Source of the DNA: Isochrysis galbana
Lineage: Eukaryota; Haptophyta; Isochrysidales; Isochrysidaceae
Direction: 5' to 3'
NCBI GenBank assembly: GCA_018136815.1
Contig: CM030945.1
Coordinates: 1,152,605-1,216,604 of the forward strand
Length of the DNA: 64,000 nucleotides
The translations under genes were made by a program, and so were the position numbers. Under the pieces are notes generated by a model that was given only the letters and a program-made list of their open reading frames with translations, ran no database searches and was not told the DNA's origin. How positions within the stretch are numbered: the first letter of the stretch is position 1; the number at the start of each line of letters is the position of its first letter. This document shows, piece by piece, positions 30,867-42,070 of this stretch.

Positions 30867-31706
30867 TCACGCAGTGAGAGACACGAGGGATGCTCCCTCG
30901 GCGAAGTGGTCGGCGAGGCACTTGTCGCTGCACCCCTCGTTCAAGTCGCACAAACTCAACAGCTCGGCTGTCGTGCAGCCCATCTCGCCGTCGGCCCCAG
31001 CGTCTGGCGATGGCAGCTGACCCCGCGCCAGCAGTGTGGCTGCAGCCTGGGTTGCAGCTGTGATCGGCGCTGCACCGGCAGCAGCATTAGCGAGAACAGA
31101 AGCGAGGTGCACCACGACCAGCCGCAGCTGTAGCTCCTCGCGCCGGGCACGTGTGGAGTGGGCCTCGAGCCGATCGAGCGTATGCTGGAGCGCGATGGCC
31201 GCCTTCTTCTCCGCACGAATCTGCTCCGCTAACGCAGCGAGCCGCGCCGCCACCTCTGGGCTGGGTGTCTCGCCAGGGGCGTAGCGCGCAACCTTCGTCA
31301 AAGGCGCGTCGCTGCTATGCGTTTCGTCACTGAGCTCGGTCGACGTGGCGCGGAGCGGCGGGAAGAGGGGATCTGCGTTGGCAGTGATGGCAGCAGAAAC
31401 AGCGGGTGGCGCCTCCTTGGAGCGAGGCCGCTTGCGCGTGATGGTCTTGGCCTTCTCAGGCTCATCGCGAGTGAAGGCGGGATGCATCCAGTCGGTGGAG
31501 GAGATTTTGTTGAAAGAGTGCGCATGGAGAGAGCGCGTGAGCGAGGCGTACGACGAGTGCCCAAAGTACTTTGGGATGACGTCCCTGGCGAGCCGCTCCG
31601 GGTTGGTGACCCAGACCTTGGAGCCATCGGCAGACCAGCCGATGCAGTCGTAGCCGGCGGAGACCATCTCGTGGAAGCGTGCACCAAAGGTGGGGACGAA
31701 TGGCAT
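30867..31706 (-). CDS. Heat-shock-factor (HSF)-type DNA-binding protein
   Basis: A single-exon frame of 279 aa. Residues 1-75 follow the HSF winged-helix domain: FHEMV, IGWSADGSKVWVTN, ARDVIPKYFGHSSYASLTRSL (recognition helix region), HSFNKI and a final MHPAFTR. A basic segment follows (KTITRKRPRSK, about 93-103), a likely nuclear signal. A predicted coiled coil, about 150-205 (RLAALAEQIRAEKKAAIAL onward), would serve trimerisation. HSFs bind nGAAn repeats as trimers. The N-terminus is shorter than usual: the domain begins at the start codon. The recognition helix has S/T-R where most HSFs have SFVRQLN, so specificity may differ. A purine-rich tract lies directly upstream on the coding strand. 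Confidence 0.85.
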   Translation of the reverse strand: MPFVPTFGARFHEMVSAGYDCIGWSADGSKVWVTNPERLARDVIPKYFGHSSYASLTRSLHAHSFNKISSTDWMHPAFTRDEPEKAKTITRKRPRSKEAPPAVSAAITANADPLFPPLRATSTELSDETHSSDAPLTKVARYAPGETPSPEVAARLAALAEQIRAEKKAAIALQHTLDRLEAHSTRARREELQLRLVVVHLASVLANAAAGAAPITAATQAAATLLARGQLPSPDAGADGEMGCTTAELLSLCDLNEGCSDKCLADHFAEGASLVSLTA

Positions 31707-33368
<1,662 letters not shown>

Positions 33369-33382
33369 AAATTGTGTCACCG

Positions 33383-34150
33383 GAACTAAAAGTTTATACT
33401 TAGTTCGCCCATGGGGGGGCACGAGCCCCCCCCTCTCTCCACTCCTCCCCTGCCATGGGGGAGGAACCACCCATGCTCCTGGCACGCCTGATGGCTTGCC
33501 AGGAGCCCACTGCCCCACTGACCCACTCTCTCAGTGGCAGGCTCGCCTGCCTCGCGCGTCCTGGCCTGTCGTCGTGGCCAGCCCATCGCTCCAACCCCCC
33601 CTCCCCCCCTGTTCGACAGGCAGACAGGTGCAGAGTGGGGGCCCCTGAGGCCCAGGAGCGCCAGCGAGGGAGAGGCAGGGGAGACCAGGGCCCAGCCCCA
33701 GCCTCCTCTGCCCCCTGAGCTGGTCTCTAGGAGCCTCCAGGGGTCGCCAGAGGCAGCTGCAGGCCTGTCGCAGGCGCGCCATCGCGCGTGCCTGCTGGAG
33801 AGGGGAGAGAGAGCGCGGAGAAGGGGGAGGGCGGAGCGAGGGCTCCGCTCACCGGAAAATATGTAAGTCCCGCACCTGTTTACACGAGAACTCGGGACTG
33901 AGGACGCCGTCAGCCCGGTAGGCATAGGAGGAAGGGGGGAACGGATCACCGGGGGGGGGCGCGGGCCACCGACCATATCTAAGCCCTTTTCCCCTATCCC
34001 CCTAGTAGTGCACGGGGGGAGTCGCCTGATGGCGGGGGGGAAAGGGCCGGGAGAGAGGGGGTGTAGAAAGTTTTGCTGCGTGAGTAGAAAGTAGAGGGTC
34101 CACGGTCCACGGCCGCGTGTGCGGTGAGACTATTAATAAGAAGTTAAATT
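33383..34150 (+). repeat. Repeat A (SINE-like), full-length copy with target duplication
   Basis: 768 bp from the head gaactaaaagtttatacttagtt to the AT-rich 3' end after gtgtgcggtgagactattaa. It is flanked by 14-bp direct repeats, aaattgtgtcaccg at 33369-33382 and aaattgtgtcgccg at 34151-34164 (one mismatch). Long, variable duplications indicate LINE-type retroposition. Confidence 0.85.
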
Positions 34151-34495
34151 AAATTGTGTCGCCGTATTTGCGTGTGGATATGGATATGGATTTGGAGAGA
34201 GAGCTGCATAGCTGCATAGTAAAGTAAACAACACAGTCCCACCACCCACACCGGAGTCTCCCTCCCCCCCCCCCCCGCAAACACACATATGTATTCACAC
34301 CATTCGCCATTCGCATTCGCATCGCCAACAAGGCCGTTGCTAGCATTCCGCCTCGAGCAACACCCACTTGCAATCGTCAGTGGTGCCATACTCAGACAAC
34401 TTCAGAATGTGCTCACCTTCCCTTCCTGGTCATCTATGGTCGGTGGCCCACCTTCCTGGTCATCTATCTCATAGTACACAATTGCATTTAGGCGA

Positions 34496-34683
34496 GAAGC
34501 GCTCAATCACCATCACCCACCGCATGGAAAAGCGTTCAATCACCATCAGCCTACACGTGGAACGCGCTCAATCACCATCACCCCCACCGCATGGAAAAAG
34601 CGTTCAATCACCATCAGCCTACACGTGGAACGCGTTCAATCACCATCACCTCCCCCCCCCACCGCATGGAAAAGCGTTCAATC
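34496..34683 (+). repeat. Tandem repeat, about 75-bp unit
   Basis: About 2.5 copies of a unit combining cgcatggaaaagcgttcaatcaccatcagc and ctacacgtggaacgcg; the two halves share gcg-tcaatcaccatca, so the unit is itself a doubled motif. Confidence 0.85.
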
Positions 34684-34801
34684 GCGGAAGATCGTGGGGA
34701 TCATGAGGGTAGCGCTATCCAACCCACTCGTTTGGCAAGAGGGTATGCTGGCGATGTCAGCCTGAACGAAGGGGTCCGATTTACCTGACTTTTTGTGACG
34801 T

Positions 34802-35152
34802 TTAGAGATCTCCCGAAATAATCTTGTTCCAGTCTTCATCACTGATACTTGAGTGATCGTCAGTCTTCCGCGTAGACGGTGTAGGCTGCCTTTTGTGCCT
34901 TTTATTTATGAGTATTGTTGTCGTGGAATTGCGTTCAGTATTGTTGTGTTTCTCCGGATTGGGGCGACCAAGAATGCGGTTGCATAACTTCTGATACATG
35001 ATCGAATCGGGAGGTGGTCTTCCACATTTTGTACATTTTTTTTTGTGAGAGTGTAGGAGAGCTTCCGCCCTCCGCCTCCTGCCATGGTCTCGTCTGCCTT
35101 GTGGCACCGAGGAGGAAGGGCGCGCTTCTGGTCGCATAGCGCCTTCGTACAT
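34802..35152 (-). CDS. Orphan ORF, 116 aa, basic, Cys-containing
   Basis: Starts at 35152. It is Arg/Lys-rich, with CTKCGRPPPDSIMYQKLC (about 38-55) that could bind a metal, and an acidic end (SISDEDWNKII). It diverges from the ORF at 35249 with a 96-bp spacer. Not recognised; composition is AT-richer than that of the host genes around it. Confidence 0.35.
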   Translation of the reverse strand: MYEGAMRPEARPSSSVPQGRRDHGRRRRAEALLHSHKKKCTKCGRPPPDSIMYQKLCNRILGRPNPEKHNNTERNSTTTILINKRHKRQPTPSTRKTDDHSSISDEDWNKIISGDL

Positions 35153-35248
35153 AACGTTAGCTTTTACGCATGGCCAAAGCCTGTAGGCCTAGGTATTTCG
35201 TGGCAGGATTAATATAATCTAATCTTCCTAGTACCACGAGCGCTTCCT

Positions 35249-35800
35249 ATGGGCGAAAGGGATCCCCAAGATGTCGTGAATGGGCTGCTAGGAAAAAGGA
35301 AGCGTTCCGTGGAATCACTATCGTCTATGAGCATAGCACAGATGTCTGACGAGGTCTGGTTGGAGTTCAGCGATGTGAACAGTGACATAATGAATATATG
35401 TATTTGTGAAGAGCTCCAACGTGACTCCAATTTCACCACAGAGCTCCAAAGATACAAACATTGGGATTGTAGTGCCGTGAGAGAAAGCATCGAGTCTGTG
35501 AAGAAAGAGGTGTTCGAAGCTGTCGCAGACATGGTAATGCGTACCGGAAGAGGTATACTTGCACAAGGAGATGATGTCCCACTCCAGCTGGCGTTCTCCT
35601 CAACTGTACATTCACCTACATCGAGCTTTTGGTTGGCACATGTGAGGACCAATGTGGAAAACACTCAGGGTGAAGATTTCCAGAACGCCGTCTGGGGTAT
35701 CCTTCGGTGGATGTTCGGTCGAAGCATCGAGTGGAAAGTCCCCAGAATAGATACCATCAAAGCTTCCATTTCATGGTTGGTGTCGCTGCAAAATCGATAA
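35249..35800 (+). CDS. Orphan ORF, 183 aa, unknown
   Basis: Single frame from ATG 35249. The peptide has ordinary complexity, with Trp and Cys residues spread through it (for example SDEVWLEFSDVNSDIMN and GILRWMFGRSIEWKVP), no membrane span and no known motif. GC content is clearly below that of nearby host genes. It may be of mobile-element or viral origin, or a host gene with missing exons. Confidence 0.4.
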   Translation: MGERDPQDVVNGLLGKRKRSVESLSSMSIAQMSDEVWLEFSDVNSDIMNICICEELQRDSNFTTELQRYKHWDCSAVRESIESVKKEVFEAVADMVMRTGRGILAQGDDVPLQLAFSSTVHSPTSSFWLAHVRTNVENTQGEDFQNAVWGILRWMFGRSIEWKVPRIDTIKASISWLVSLQNR

Positions 35801-37812
35801 CGGGATATACACACGACGATGCTCAACTCGCACGCGCATTTGTCCATTGGTCGACGTCGTCAGCGACGAAGGCAGAGGGATGTGAGCGGATCCCAAGCAC
35901 ACGTTGCTGAGCGTTAGAGAGTGTGCGGAGCGTGGGCCCCGACTTCCTGTAGGACACGGGTCGACATGCATGTCGAATTGGACGAGGGCTCCGAAGCAAC
36001 AGGGGGGCCGTGCGAAGTGCGAGTAAGTCCAAAGAATCAACGGAGGCACTGATGGAGGCCACCATGCTTCCGTTCGTTGTCACCTGAGACGTCATTGTGA
36101 CGAGCTCATTTTGCAGCACCTGTACATGTACCTCAGCTTGTCCTGTGTGCTGCTTCGTCGGTTCAGCCGGAATTGCGTGATGACTTCGTCCTGTTCGCAT
36201 TCCACGTCGTGCTTGTCAAGGTTAGTGTTATGCCAGGTTTCGTTATTCCACTCCGTCGTCACGTCACGACATGTACCAGCGGCCTCCACGGAATTGCACG
36301 TGTAATCATACGATAGCGTGTCGCAGTGGGCTCACTCACAGGGGGGATTCTTCCCGTCTCCTCCCGCACCCCCTCCCCACCCTTACTTGCAACTGCCACC
36401 AGAGCGGCAGACGAACTGGCCGTGCGTCTTCGCGGCGCGGCACCACCGAGCGACCACCCAGATACCACCTATAGCCGAGAGACCGCCCACCTAACCGCCG
36501 AGAGACCGCCCACCTAACCGCCGAGAGACCGCCCACCTAACCGCCGAGAGACCGCCCACCTAACCACCGAGAGACCGCCCAGCCTCTCCCAGCCTCTCCC
36601 AGCCTCTCCCAGCCTCTCCCAGCCTCTCCCAGCCTCTCCCAGCCTCTCCCAGCCTCTCCCAGCCTCCCCCTGCCTCCCCCCTGCCTCCCCCCTGCCTCTC
36701 CCTGCCTCTCTCTCTCTCCCCCCCTGCCTCTCCTCCCTTGCGTTTCCTACTTCGATCCTTCCCTCGCCCACTCGACTTTCCCGCTGCCCCGTCCACAAGC
36801 CCTTACTTCTTTGCCTGCGTTGCCCCGTCCATCCAAATGTCAAACACTCGAGGTGCGTATCGCTGGCAGGGAAGCGGGTGGAGAGGGAGGGAGGGAGGAG
36901 GGAACAGGGCTGTGAACGGGTGGAGGACAGATGACAATGTATTGGTTGGAGCCATCGGGTTGTTCGAGGAGACGGAGGTCTGGGGAAGTGGGTCGAGAGC
37001 GGAGAGGAGGAGGATTGTGGAAAGGATGGACCACAATGGATCGTTCGACAGGAGGAATGGCATCAAGATAGGAGAGGAATGACGGGACAGAGGATTCCAA
37101 AGAGGTCATGGAACAGACAGAGCGACGCTTGCTTTGCAGTGGAAGGAAGAGGGGACAGTTCAGGGGAGGGAGGGGAGGGGACGGACGGAGAGGAGGGAGG
37201 GAGAGCGGGAGGGAGGGAGGGAGAGCGGGAGGGAGGGAGGGAGAGCAGAGCGGAGAGCGGAGCGGAGAGGGAAGCGGCGCGGCGCGGAGGAGGGAGGGAA
37301 GAGAAGCGCCCTCTCTGTGCAAACAACTGCCCAACTCCGACCGCCCCCCCCCCCCCCTCTCACCTCCAACTGCCCAACTCCGACCGCCCCCCCCCCCCTC
37401 TCACCCCCAACTGCCCTCTGGATACAACTGCCCTTCGTGCTACCTTCCTCTGGATATAACTTCCCAACTGCCCGTGCACATACTGACTGCCCCTGCATCC
37501 ACACACCTGCCCAAGTCTCAGCAAGATTGTCTTGCCGAGTACAAAAACGAATACTCTTTGCTGGTGGTAGACATGTGGAGAGCTCTCATACGTAACGTGA
37601 ACGGTCTGAAAATATGGTGAGGAGGAGGGGAAGAGGGGTACTGTACAGACTATACTAGTTTCAAAGGAATTCGATCAATTTTCTTTGGAGGGGAAAACCA
37701 ACATGGGATATCAGGAGATATCGTGATTTCAACGATATATCCACCCTGCCCCAAATCGAGTGAATGGAGTCAGACCACGTGTGTGTTTCAACATGTGAAG
37801 GGTCAAGTTGAC
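35801..37812. other. Repeat-rich intergenic region
   Basis: No gene supported. Holds tandem repeats (36474-36660), GGGA-type purine repeats at 37150-37260, and a doubled about 45-bp block, caactgcccaactccgaccg plus poly-C, at 37325-37412. Confidence 0.5.
36474..36660 (+). repeat. Two adjoining minisatellites
   Basis: About four to five copies of a ~23-bp unit (gccgagagaccgcccacctaa) at 36474-36580 run directly into eight exact copies of agcctctccc at 36581-36660, then decayed copies. Confidence 0.95.
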
Positions 37813-38124
37813 TCAAGTAACCTCCAGGTGACAATGAAAGGTGTCAGCAGGGATGGGGATAATTGAACGCTTTTGGTCTTTATTTACCATGTCCCTGCCA
37901 ATCTTGCGTCGACGATCCTTGTTTGCGACTGTGATCACACCGATGCACCAACCAACGACCGGCCATTTGTACATGATGCACCTTCGGGCGAGTGACTTAT
38001 GCTCGACCGTCCCTGGGGTGAGAGCGCAGACTGGAGGCGGATCCATGACGAATTTGTAACCCTCAGGAGGCTCACAAACAAGGAGCGGGAGGCACGGTGT
38101 CGTCCTCATCGTCCTCGTCATCAA
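37813..38124 (-). CDS. Orphan ORF, 103 aa, mobile-element-like
   Basis: A central segment (KWPVVGWCIGVITVANKDRR) resembles the small SH3-like 'GW..G.I' segments that I associate with transposon-derived proteins in protist genomes, but no catalytic domain is present. It lies downstream of the ORF at 38270-38854 on the same strand and could be another exon of that gene. AT-richer than host genes. Confidence 0.3.
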   Translation of the reverse strand: MMTRTMRTTPCLPLLVCEPPEGYKFVMDPPPVCALTPGTVEHKSLARRCIMYKWPVVGWCIGVITVANKDRRRKIGRDMVNKDQKRSIIPIPADTFHCHLEVT

Positions 38125-38269
38125 GTTCTTCTGCGGCGTTACCCGGAGTCAGCGAGGGTTCCACGCCATCATTATCATCGAATACATTGTCAGGGTCTTC
38201 GGGCTCCACGTCGGGAGGCGGCTTGCCTTCATTTGGTCTCCTTTCCCTCCGGTTTCTTCCAGTCTCACC

Positions 38270-38854
38270 CTACCATGAGCCCCCCCCCGCGAGCACCCCG
38301 AAGGAGAGGCCGAGCAGCACCACATACGCGACGAGAACGGCGTCGCCTTGTCTCGGCACTCCTCCCTTCATCTGAAGTGCGGATGCCTTCATGGCCGAGC
38401 TTTTTTTGTATTTGATGTTGCTGGGCCTTGTGGGTTCAATCTTTACGGGAGCTGAACCCGAATCGATAAGCGGCCTTTTGTTTTCAATCTTTACTTGGGA
38501 AGCTGAACCCGAATCGACACCTTCTAACACTTCTTGGAGGTGGGGAGTTAATTCCAAATTGACATAAGTTTTGATTGTACCCAGCAGAACGTCACGACTC
38601 ATATCGAGGATTGTTTTCTCAGTGAATTTCTTGCTCAAGAGAGTGTGTCTAATATAAACCAGTGTGAATGGTTTATCAATCTCGCAAATGGCGTGTAAGG
38701 TGTCTTCAACTTTCGTATTGTGCTTGAAATTTAATGCATTGAATAAGAACTTACATTCGTTAGTGTACGTCAACAAACTTAGGTCGGACAGGGACCACCC
38801 CGGGGGGTGTCCGCGATGGAGAGAGGGGGGCGCGAGGCCCCAATTGACCCCCAC
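38270..38854 (-). CDS. Orphan ORF, 194 aa, with internal repeat and C-terminal membrane span
   Basis: Residues about 20-115 look globular and helical (LLTYTNECKFLFNALNF and onward). Then a short duplicated motif (DSGSASQVKIE / DSGSAPVKIEP), a Lys/Ser patch, and a C-terminal hydrophobic segment (GDAVLVAYVVLLGLSFGVL), suggesting a tail-anchored protein. The first ~18 codons may be upstream noncoding sequence. Not recognised. Confidence 0.4.
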   Translation of the reverse strand: MGVNWGLAPPSLHRGHPPGWSLSDLSLLTYTNECKFLFNALNFKHNTKVEDTLHAICEIDKPFTLVYIRHTLLSKKFTEKTILDMSRDVLLGTIKTYVNLELTPHLQEVLEGVDSGSASQVKIENKRPLIDSGSAPVKIEPTRPSNIKYKKSSAMKASALQMKGGVPRQGDAVLVAYVVLLGLSFGVLAGGGSW

Positions 38855-38879
38855 TTACCACTTATAAAAGTAGGTTGTT

Positions 38880-39215
38880 AAGAGGCAGGAAGTTAAAGCC
38901 GCTGGCGAGGCGGCCGAGGCCGACCGTCCCCCGACGCAGTTTGAATGCAGCCGGGCGATCCGTTTTGTGAGGGTCTGCCCTGCTGGCGTGTTGGCGTTTT
39001 GTGCATGCGCGAGGCACGGGGCACTTTGATGGGGCCCTCCATAAGGCATATGGAGGGACGCTACGTATACTTTAATCGCTGCGCGCAGTGCGGAGTCTCG
39101 GTTGGGCCCCACGGAGAGCCGACGCAACGAGTCGCAGCGCACATCATGGGATATCCCTGCGGCCCTTGTAACTGCTGTTGTGCGCGCCTCACGCCTCACG
39201 CTCACGCTGCTAACG
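38880..39215 (+). pseudogene. Partial copy of the Cys-rich ORF of 8.2-8.9 kb
   Basis: It matches the reverse complement of about 8595-8893 at high identity, including the coding segment for NRCAQCGVSVGPHGEPTQR and GYPCGPCNCCCARL. Small insertions (near 38985 and 39045) alter the frame, and the copy ends before the later Cys pair. It may be a dispersed repeat rather than a gene copy. Confidence 0.6.
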
Positions 39216-40028
39216 TATAACGTAAACCGGATAGGCGAGGGAGAGGCAAAGGTTAGTGAAGAGAGAGAAAGAAGAGAGAGAGGCCCGTCGCCTCTCTCCG
39301 CGTGAAGATGATCCCTCCCTGCTTAGGGCTCAGTAGGTATAGTAAGTAGAGAATAGAGAAGGGGAGGGAGAGAGGGAGAGAAAGAAAAAGGTAAGAGATA
39401 GATGGAAGATGGAAGACCATCTGTAGGAGTACCAACGCCTTGTTGCTTGTTGGCTAGCATCCCTAGCCATGTACATCGGACGAGCCATGCACCGACCACG
39501 CACTCCCCCATCGCGGGGTAGGGGCTCCGTTGCCGTTGCCGATGAGGCACGGTCCCCCGTAGCAATAGGATTGAACTAGGACACAACAAGAAAACTCTGA
39601 CGGCAATAATCTCCTCTATCGTCAGATCGATCCGAGAGATTTATCGGATCGGGCGGACGGATCATCGGCGAAACGAGGGACGAGCGACCGTCCGCGATGG
39701 GTGAGAGCTGCTGCCCGCAGGGGATCTGCACGGAGCGTCGCGACCGAGTCGACGGGGCGAGCTTGGCACGCGCACGAGGCCGCTTCTGCAAATGGACCGC
39801 GAGCACAGTGAGACCGAGCTCGGCCGAGGTCGCCGTAGCGTCTGGGACGCGTGTCGCTCGAATCTGTCTCAGAATTCCTCTGCCGTCCTTGTCGTGGACA
39901 GGCTGGCAAGAGGCAGCACTCAACTGGCGAGAAGTCCCGCAGGGCGCCCGGGCAAAAAGGATTTGGCTCGATCCATCGGTGCATCCACGCCACCAGCCCT
40001 TTTGGCGCTAGACTGTCTCGTGCTGCAG
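39216..40028. other. Intergenic, nothing firm
   Basis: GA-rich to 39390. A first exon of the gene starting below may lie here, but I could not place its start codon. Confidence 0.4.
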
Positions 40029-40620
40029 AGCTCTTACAATGCCATCTCCAAATCTCAGTTCTGGCCGATGATCGGTGCAGTCGGCTTTGCCGCCTTCCTT
40101 GCTGGAGGAGCCCTGACACACCACTTTTCGGGGAATACCGACGTCGCCCCCAACAAGTCGGTGAGAGAGGAACCCAACCATCAGGTGAGTTCTGGGCGGC
40201 GAATCCACTTGAGGAAATCCAGCGCGCGTATTGGCTTTCTGGTTCTACTCCTCCTATGATGCGTACAATCTGGGACAACTGGTTATAGGGCGGCACGGAC
40301 AGGCGCATGCGCATTCACAATCACCGCTTCGGCATGTACGAGGTGAACAAGCACTCAATCACTACCTTTCCATTCTCGTACACGCCGTTCCAAGGTGAGT
40401 GTGTGTTTGGTCGTGAGTAATGATTTGCACTCGCACCATATCCCGACCCCTCTGCTCCGCATGAGATGCCAAAACAGGCGGCAAGATAGGACGCATTCGC
40501 CTTTGGATTCGCCCTACCGCTCCAGTAGGCTCTATGGACCTCTATATTTCACCACTGCTTTCGCCTTTCATATTCTTTTGCTTTGGTGCAGAGATCATTT
40601 CCAAACATCGCACGGACTGA
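40029..40620 (+). CDS. Small single-span membrane protein, possibly mitochondrial, start missing
   Basis: Three exons fit: 40029-40184 (after an acceptor ctgcag), 40289-40394 and 40592-40620, with good GTGAGT donors and pyrimidine-rich acceptors; the phase is kept across both introns. The 97-aa product has one membrane span (WPMIGAVGFAAFLAGGALTHHF), then a soluble, Arg/His-rich part (RRMRIHNHRFGMYEVNKHS) and a short end (EIISKHRTD). Size and layout resemble accessory subunits of respiratory complexes, but I do not recognise the family. The initiating exon upstream was not identified. Confidence 0.5.
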
Positions 40621-40696
40621 GAATCCAAGCATCGTAGAGCACGGACAGAATCATCCCTCGTGATGGTTTGCCCTTGTCATGGTTGTTTGCGGCAAC

Positions 40697-40914
40697 AGTC
40701 GATTTGGATCTACAAAGTTATCATTGCGTACCTACAGGCTTCTGGCTCGCATCGCTAGGAGCTAGGAGACGATCGAAGCCGTAGAATTGTACCCTTGCCT
40801 TGATCCTCGCTCCTCGCGGCTACGGTCGATTCGGGTCCACAAAGCTATCATTGCGTACCTACAGGCTTGCGGCTCGCATCAGCGAGGAGCTAGGAGACGA
40901 TCGAGGCTGTAGAA
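40697..40914 (+). repeat. Direct duplication of about 90 bp
   Basis: The block ggtcgattcgggtccacaaa...cgtacctacaggctt...ggagctaggagacgatcga occurs twice (40697-40784 and 40822-40914), about 90% alike, separated by ~37 bp. Confidence 0.85.
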
Positions 40915-41420
40915 GAAAAAGAAACGCTCGGACTGACAACGCACACTCTTGTCGGCCATCTTGTGTGCCACGTAGCTACCAAACTTCACTCTCGCGAGGG
41001 GAAACGTCAAGGGTGTTTAAGTCGACCGATCTCGCGCATCGAATCACATAGACATAGTATATAGTCACTAGCTGCTAGTAGTCACGTAGCGCACATACAT
41101 CATAGACCACAGGGCAGCACGAGGCCCTCATCCTCACAGCGATCACTTCCACATCATAGCGTCACAGCCACTGTTGAAGGTCGGGTCTCGTCGTGGTGCC
41201 ATCGTCTTCGAGCGAGGGTTTGGTTGGCGGGGCGGTTGGTGGCGCGCCACGTGAGTCCCTACCCATCCATGACCGTGCTTGAATTTTGCTCCGCGCGCAG
41301 CCGCTTTTCATGCCTAAATTTCGCGACAAGAGGCCGCGACCTCACAGGTTCGGATTTTTTTCGACGGATATCACTTCCTTACTCACTCACTCACTCGCAC
41401 TCACTCGCTCAACTAACAGC

Positions 41421-41700
41421 ACTACAACTAACTTTATTGTTGGTTCGCATGGGGGAGGGCACGCTCCCTCTCCCTCCCCCCTATCCCGGCCCACCTTGAT
41501 GGCTGATGGAGGGAGGGAACTGCCCACCCTCCTACGCTGCCCTTTGGCTTGTAGGGGGGCCTCGCCACACACACCTGCCCAGGAGGGTTGGGTCTGGATC
41601 GCGCACGCCGTAGTGGCCCGTCGTGACCAGCCCATCGCTCTAACCGTTCACCGTTCCCTCCCTCCTCCCTCCCTTGTCCTTTCAGGAGCCTTCTGGCTGT
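41421..41700 (+). repeat. Diverged repeat A relative
   Basis: Begins with the head caactaactttattgttggttcgcatggggg and later carries cccgtcgtgaccagcccatcgctctaac, both as in repeat A. The parts between are diverged and the 3' part is missing. Confidence 0.6.
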
Positions 41701-42070
41701 TGGAGCTAGCAGGGGTAAGCACATGCATCCCTCAAAAGAAAATAAAGACGCCCAAACATCGATGCAAAATATCTACGATATGACTATTGGGAAGCCCAAA
41801 TACCAAATCCAAATATCCAAAAAATATCAATTGATCAATTGGTAACCATTTGCCATTTGTAAAAGCTATGCATGATGCATTAGGTATGTGTAGCTAGGTT
41901 AGCTGGTGCCCTTCGCCTTCGCACCCCCCAAGTGAGTGACCGGGCTGGAGCTGCGCTAGCGCGCCGCGCCGCCCCTCACCCTCTGTAAAACGGAACATTA
42001 TCGTCGTCCCGGTATCCTGGGATCCTGGGTACTGTATCTAAAAATAACAACGGTTTCATTCGTGCTTTGC
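41701..42070. other. Intergenic, nothing recognised
   Basis: AT-rich 41740-41900; upstream region of the RING gene. Confidence 0.4.

Noticed and set aside
33400-33980. Frames of 60-200 codons within repeat A copies on both strands
   Set aside because: Frames are not preserved between the copies in this window, as expected for a noncoding SINE-like repeat.
36800-37340. Pro/Ser/Leu-rich frames on the minus strand
   Set aside because: Produced by GGGA and CT repeats; no splice sites or motifs.
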